The notes below the pieces were generated by a model, which was not told the origin of the DNA, searched no databases, and worked only from the letters and a program-made list of their open reading frames with translations. From positions 1 through 8,555 of the forward strand of contig CAYYOI010000057.1 in assembly GCA_964473285.1 (NCBI GenBank): 8,555 nucleotides of DNA. Reading direction: 5' to 3'. Source of the DNA: JBNJGT01 sp964473285. Lineage in GTDB: Archaea; Nanobdellota; Nanobdellia; Woesearchaeales; JACJVW01. A program made the translations under genes and the position numbers. This document shows, piece after piece, positions 6,403 through 8,555 of this stretch (its first letter is position 1; every line of letters starts with the position of its first letter).

Positions 6403-7041
6403 ATGGCCAAATCTACTACAGAATTGACAGGTGAATACATCCAGGAACACCCACACATCAAGAATTGTCTAAAGAAAGATCTCATAAACTATTCTTCATT
6501 GGCCAGATTGATAAGTAAAGAATTAAAGATTGAAAACAAGTCATCCAAAGAAGCGATCCTGATAGCTGCAAGGAGGTTTCAGGATAAATTAAAGAGAGAG
6601 CTGAGTAATGAGCGCAAGATAAAAACACTGTTGACTAAATCAGAGATTGGAATAAAAAATAAGATAGGTGTGTTGATATTAAGAAAATTTATTGATCTGG
6701 ATTATGTTATTGAACTCCAGAAAAATGCAAGAAAAGAAAATGGAATGATGTATGTCCTTGAGGGAACAGACAATTATACCATAATTACACAGGAGAAGTA
6801 TGCACAGATATTACATGAGAAATATGAGGGCAACACAATCAAATATCATAATGATCTGGTGATCATAGACTTCAAATCACCAGAAGAAATAGAAAAGGTT
6901 ACAGGAGTTATCTCATACCTCACATCTCTTTTTGCAGAAAATGGTGTAAATATCCTTGAATTCTTTTCTTGCTGGAGAGATACTATTTTTGTTATTGATA
7001 AAAAAGATATGGATAAAGCAATCAAGTTCTTAAACTTCTAG
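6403..7041 (+). CDS. ACT-domain protein, likely amino-acid-responsive regulator
   Basis: The C-terminal part of this 212-residue protein (about 150-212) fits an ACT domain, a small ligand-binding fold that usually senses amino acids. It shows a strand (DLVIIDF), a helix (TGVISYLTSLFAENGV), then NILEFFSCWRDTIFVID and a final helix (DMDKAIKFL). The middle (about 85-145) may hold a second, diverged ACT-like unit. The basic, helical N-terminus (about 1-75; YSSLARLISKEL, SSKEAILIAARRF) is compatible with a helix-turn-helix, though I cannot confirm one. It is divergent from the racemase unit across a region holding a strong palindrome, which fits a regulator of its neighbours and itself. Similar ACT proteins occur in archaea from memory; their function is not known to me. 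Two T-runs follow the gene. Confidence 0.72.
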   Translation: MAKSTTELTGEYIQEHPHIKNCLKKDLINYSSLARLISKELKIENKSSKEAILIAARRFQDKLKRELSNERKIKTLLTKSEIGIKNKIGVLILRKFIDLDYVIELQKNARKENGMMYVLEGTDNYTIITQEKYAQILHEKYEGNTIKYHNDLVIIDFKSPEEIEKVTGVISYLTSLFAENGVNILEFFSCWRDTIFVIDKKDMDKAIKFLNF

Positions 7042-7045
7042 TGAG

Positions 7046-7071
7046 AAGCTATAAAAGGCTTAAATTTTTTT
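7046..7071 (+). terminator. Probable terminator of the ACT-domain gene
   Basis: A weak hairpin (AAGC at 7046-7049 with GCTT at 7058-7061) is followed by seven T residues at 7065-7071, starting 24 bases after the stop codon. The T-run is the main signal; short T-runs suffice for archaeal RNA polymerase. Confidence 0.5.
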
Positions 7072-7096
7072 GCCCGAGCTACTTATTAGAAGAGAG

Positions 7097-7113
7097 ATCT
7101 AATTTTTTTAGAT
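7097..7113 (+). terminator. Second T-run terminator with short stem
   Basis: ATCTAA (7097-7102) and TTAGAT (7108-7113) can pair around a T-rich loop. The run of seven T residues (7103-7109) could act as a backup terminator for the + strand gene. Confidence 0.35.
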
Positions 7114-7173
7114 TAGGGATGAATAAACTGAGTCTGAAAAAACTATTCCTTGAAACAATCATCAAGTACCTTA

Positions 7174-7587
7174 TCATACCACACAATTGATTCCTCTTTT
7201 GAACTCATTACTAACAAAGAATCTGGCTGCAACATTATTTTCCATCTCAGTAAGAGAACAAACATATTCGCAACCCAATTCTTTTAATTTATCAAGCAAA
7301 TTACTTAAAAGCAATTTCCCAACTTTTTTGCCTCTAAAATCAGGGTCTACAAAAATATTTTCAATGATTCCTTTTTTAAAATAGGAGTTATAATTCGCGA
7401 TAATATAGCCAATTATTTGATTGCTTTCTTTTGCAACAAGAATAGGGTTATTGCTTTTGATACAATCAATTAAAACATCTTTTGGCCAAAAAGTAACTAC
7501 ATCATCGCTAACTTGAAATTCATTTACTGATTTTCCCAATTCGATGATTGTATCAAGATCAGCTAATGTTGCAGTTTTAATTTCCAT
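7174..7587 (-). CDS. GNAT family N-acetyltransferase, 3' end frameshifted
   Basis: This 137-residue reading frame encodes a GCN5-related acetyltransferase, which moves an acetyl group from acetyl-CoA to an amine. Visible are IIGYIIANY (58-66, strands 2-3), the acetyl-CoA loop region NIFVDPDFRGKKVGKLLL (77-94), and ENNVAARFFVSNEFK (116-130), the usual last helix. After K130 the frame reads RGINCVV and stops. The neighbouring frame instead gives EESIVWYDKVLDDCFKE and ends at 7143, a typical GNAT C-terminal strand. Removing one A from the AAAA run (7197-7200) would restore a 147-residue protein. The gene is therefore a recent pseudogene, carries a sequence error, or is frameshifted in use. The start is supported by a TATA box 25 bases upstream. 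The substrate is unknown. Confidence 0.85.
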   Translation of the reverse strand: MEIKTATLADLDTIIELGKSVNEFQVSDDVVTFWPKDVLIDCIKSNNPILVAKESNQIIGYIIANYNSYFKKGIIENIFVDPDFRGKKVGKLLLSNLLDKLKELGCEYVCSLTEMENNVAARFFVSNEFKRGINCVV

Positions 7588-7892
7588 AATCTTACTAGAT
7601 TATGTCCCATATAAAGTTTTCGATGATTCTTCTAAAATAAGGATTTAGAGAAGTTTTCACTAAAAATTCTGGGAGAGTGGAATTCCACCTTTAAATTGGA
7701 GGAAGCTCTTTGGTTACCGCTTTCCTTGCTGATGAGAACTAAAATATGCTTAAGTCTTCGCTATTGCATGCAACTGCGCATCTGATGAAGAATTATAAAA
7801 ATGATCTCCCTTCTGTGCAATACCTACTGCCAGCAAGGAGGTCAATATAAAACAATCAAAGAATTTTCATCTTGTATCCTCTCTAAATATGA
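7588..7892. other. 305-base spacer without a convincing gene
   Basis: The left end holds the GNAT promoter. Further in are the perfect palindromes GTGGAATTCCAC (7677-7688) and TTGCATGCAA (7764-7773). The second shares 13 inverted bases with the divergent promoter at 3141-3153. On the - strand, near 7760-7870, a frame reads like a signal peptide (FFDCFILTSLLAVGIA) but is not joined to its ATG without removing a base, so it may be a decayed small gene. No RNA gene is recognised. Confidence 0.4.
7608..7615 (-). promoter_or_regulatory. TATA box of the GNAT gene
   Basis: On the - strand TTTATATG is centred 25 bases upstream of the ATG at 7585-7587, with no Shine-Dalgarno sequence between. This predicts a leaderless mRNA and supports that start codon. 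Confidence 0.55.
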
Positions 7893-8150
7893 TCACGCTA
7901 TACCCTTCCTTTTTATGAGGGTCTTTGCAAGGGTTGCGCCGGCAACTATACCAACTCCAGTAGAGATCAATATCGATCTTTCCGGATGCTCTTGGATATA
8001 GCGATTCGCATAATCCTTCATCATTAGTGATCTCTCCTTTAGATAATCCTTCTTTTTCTTGCTGCTCTGACCTATACTTTCGGCTTTATCCATCATACTA
8101 TCGATACCATTATGCATCTTTTTTCTTAGATTTTCTTTTTTATTTTTCAT
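7893..8150 (-). CDS. YqjD/ElaB/DUF883-like tail-anchored helical protein
   Basis: This 85-residue protein has a highly charged, lysine-rich helical N-terminal part (1-55, probable coiled coil or amphipathic helix). One C-terminal membrane segment follows (about 58-77, SILISTGVGIVAGATLAKTL) and then a basic tail. The sequence YIQEHPERSILISTGVGIVAG matches the pattern of bacterial YqjD/ElaB (DUF883), where YVREHPW precedes a glycine-rich membrane helix. Glycines G65, G67 and G71 form a glycine-zipper-like face. In E. coli, YqjD is reported to anchor to the inner membrane and bind ribosomes in stationary phase; whether that applies here is unknown. It follows an unrecognised gene by 20 bases and has a strong GAGGTGA ribosome binding site. 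Confidence 0.75.
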   Translation of the reverse strand: MKNKKENLRKKMHNGIDSMMDKAESIGQSSKKKKDYLKERSLMMKDYANRYIQEHPERSILISTGVGIVAGATLAKTLIKRKGIA

Positions 8151-8154
8151 CTTT

Positions 8155-8161
8155 TCACCTC
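8155..8161 (-). promoter_or_regulatory. Strong Shine-Dalgarno site of the YqjD-like gene
   Basis: On the - strand GAGGTGA lies 4 bases before the ATG at 8150 and is the best ribosome binding site in the window. It fixes the start and contrasts with the leaderless first genes, as expected for a gene internal to an operon. Confidence 0.75.
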
Positions 8162-8170
8162 TTCCAGATA

Positions 8171-8452
8171 TTACCTGGCATCTGTCTCTCCAGGAGATGC
8201 TGAAACTGTATCTTTCTTATTCTCTGCATTGCCCTCAGAGAACCTATAATGCCTTGTTATTTTTATCTTGGCATAATCTTCAATTACATCACCTGTTTTG
8301 TCTGGCAGTAATCTCATCTTATGGATATCCATGCCTTGGATCTCTATCTCAACCTTTCTAATACTTGAGTGATTTGGAGTCAGTACAATTGTCTTATGCT
8401 CCGGTCCCCATTTTTTCTCAAATGTTCCAGAGGTGTAGTTAAACCTAGACAA
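8171..8452 (-). CDS. Unrecognised beta-rich protein, 5' end uncertain
   Basis: I do not recognise this protein. From a TTG at 8450-8452 it has 93 residues with alternating strand-like segments (KTIVLTPNH, RKVEIEIQGMDIHKMRLLP, YAKIKITRHYRF) and a hydrophilic tail (EGNAENKKDTVSASPGETDAR). No signal peptide or membrane helix is seen. The TTG start has neither a Shine-Dalgarno sequence nor a TATA box at the usual distance. The frame stays open upstream to a TAA at 8552-8554, reading LGWKPKADFLEKLGDYIIYLK, which looks protein-like but contains no ATG or GTG. The true start may be a rare codon there, or the gene may be broken or frameshifted near the window edge. It is upstream of, and probably co-transcribed with, the YqjD-like gene. 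Confidence 0.55.
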   Translation of the reverse strand: MSRFNYTSGTFEKKWGPEHKTIVLTPNHSSIRKVEIEIQGMDIHKMRLLPDKTGDVIEDYAKIKITRHYRFSEGNAENKKDTVSASPGETDAR

Positions 8453-8505
8453 TGGAATGTTTGGTAAGAGAGAAGATTCTGCCTTTAGATAGATTATGTA
8501 ATCAC

Positions 8506-8524
8506 CGAGTTTTTCTAAAAAATC
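8506..8524 (-). repeat. 19-base inverted repeat, right copy
   Basis: The - strand reads ATTTTTTAGAAAAACTCGG, identical to 37-55 on the + strand. Here it falls in the open frame upstream of the unrecognised - strand gene, encoding FLEKLG. The left copy also reads FLEKLG in one + strand frame. Confidence 0.6.
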
Positions 8525-8555
8525 TGCTTTAGGCTTCCAGCCTAAGGAAAGTTAG

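Noticed and set aside
7677..7688. Palindrome GTGGAATTCCAC as an operator
   Set aside because: It is 90 bases upstream of the nearest start codon with no TATA box beside it, so no role can be assigned.
3141..7773. 13-base inverted repeat TTGCATGCAATAG (3141-3153 and 7761-7773) as a mobile-element end
   Set aside because: A 13-base match is expected about once in a window of this size, and nothing else suggests an element; only the local promoter symmetry was kept.
7730..7790. Two TGATGA motifs suggesting a C/D box guide RNA
   Set aside because: No properly placed D box follows the second motif and the spacing does not fit.
7801..8001. 66-codon + strand frame with a TATA-like sequence just before its ATG
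   Set aside because: The TATA-like sequence is too close to the ATG, and the second half is antisense to the YqjD-like gene.

Overview
The window looks archaeal. Most genes that start a transcription unit have a TATA-like box about 25-27 bases upstream of the start codon and no Shine-Dalgarno sequence, which is the pattern of leaderless archaeal transcripts. Short T-runs follow some genes, and an internal operon gene carries a GAGGTGA ribosome binding site. Short proteins, AT-rich spacers and overlapping genes would suit a small-genome archaeon (possibly DPANN), but the sequence alone does not fix the lineage. No rRNA, tRNA, CRISPR array or recognisable transposon is visible.

Left part (103-2829, + strand): a tight three-gene unit encodes a CheC-like phosphatase-fold protein, a single-repeat TrkA and TrkH. 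The genes are 1 base apart and then overlap by 4 bases. TrkH forms the potassium channel and TrkA is its nucleotide-sensing gate. A CheC-type protein at the head of the unit is unexpected and suggests a link between phospho-signalling and K+ uptake. A small OB-fold lipoprotein gene (2819-3106, - strand) converges on trkH with an 11-base overlap and diverges from an IMP dehydrogenase gene (3184-4665). That divergent promoter has two back-to-back TATA boxes placed symmetrically around the palindrome TTGCATGCAA.

Middle part (4849-7041): on the - strand lie an aspartate/glutamate racemase family gene and, overlapping it upstream, an unrecognised 246-residue protein. Divergent from them is a 212-residue protein with an ACT-like C-terminus. 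A 20-base near-perfect palindrome lies between the two promoters. The arrangement suggests a small amino-acid-responsive module, perhaps for D-aspartate or D-glutamate. This is the best candidate here for an undescribed system.

Right part (7143-8555, - strand): a GNAT acetyltransferase gene appears frameshifted in an A-run near its 3' end. A spacer of about 305 bases has no convincing gene. A two-gene unit follows: a YqjD/ElaB/DUF883-like tail-anchored helical protein and, upstream of it, an unrecognised beta-rich protein whose 5' end is unclear. A 19-base perfect inverted repeat lies near both ends of the window (37-55 and 8506-8524).
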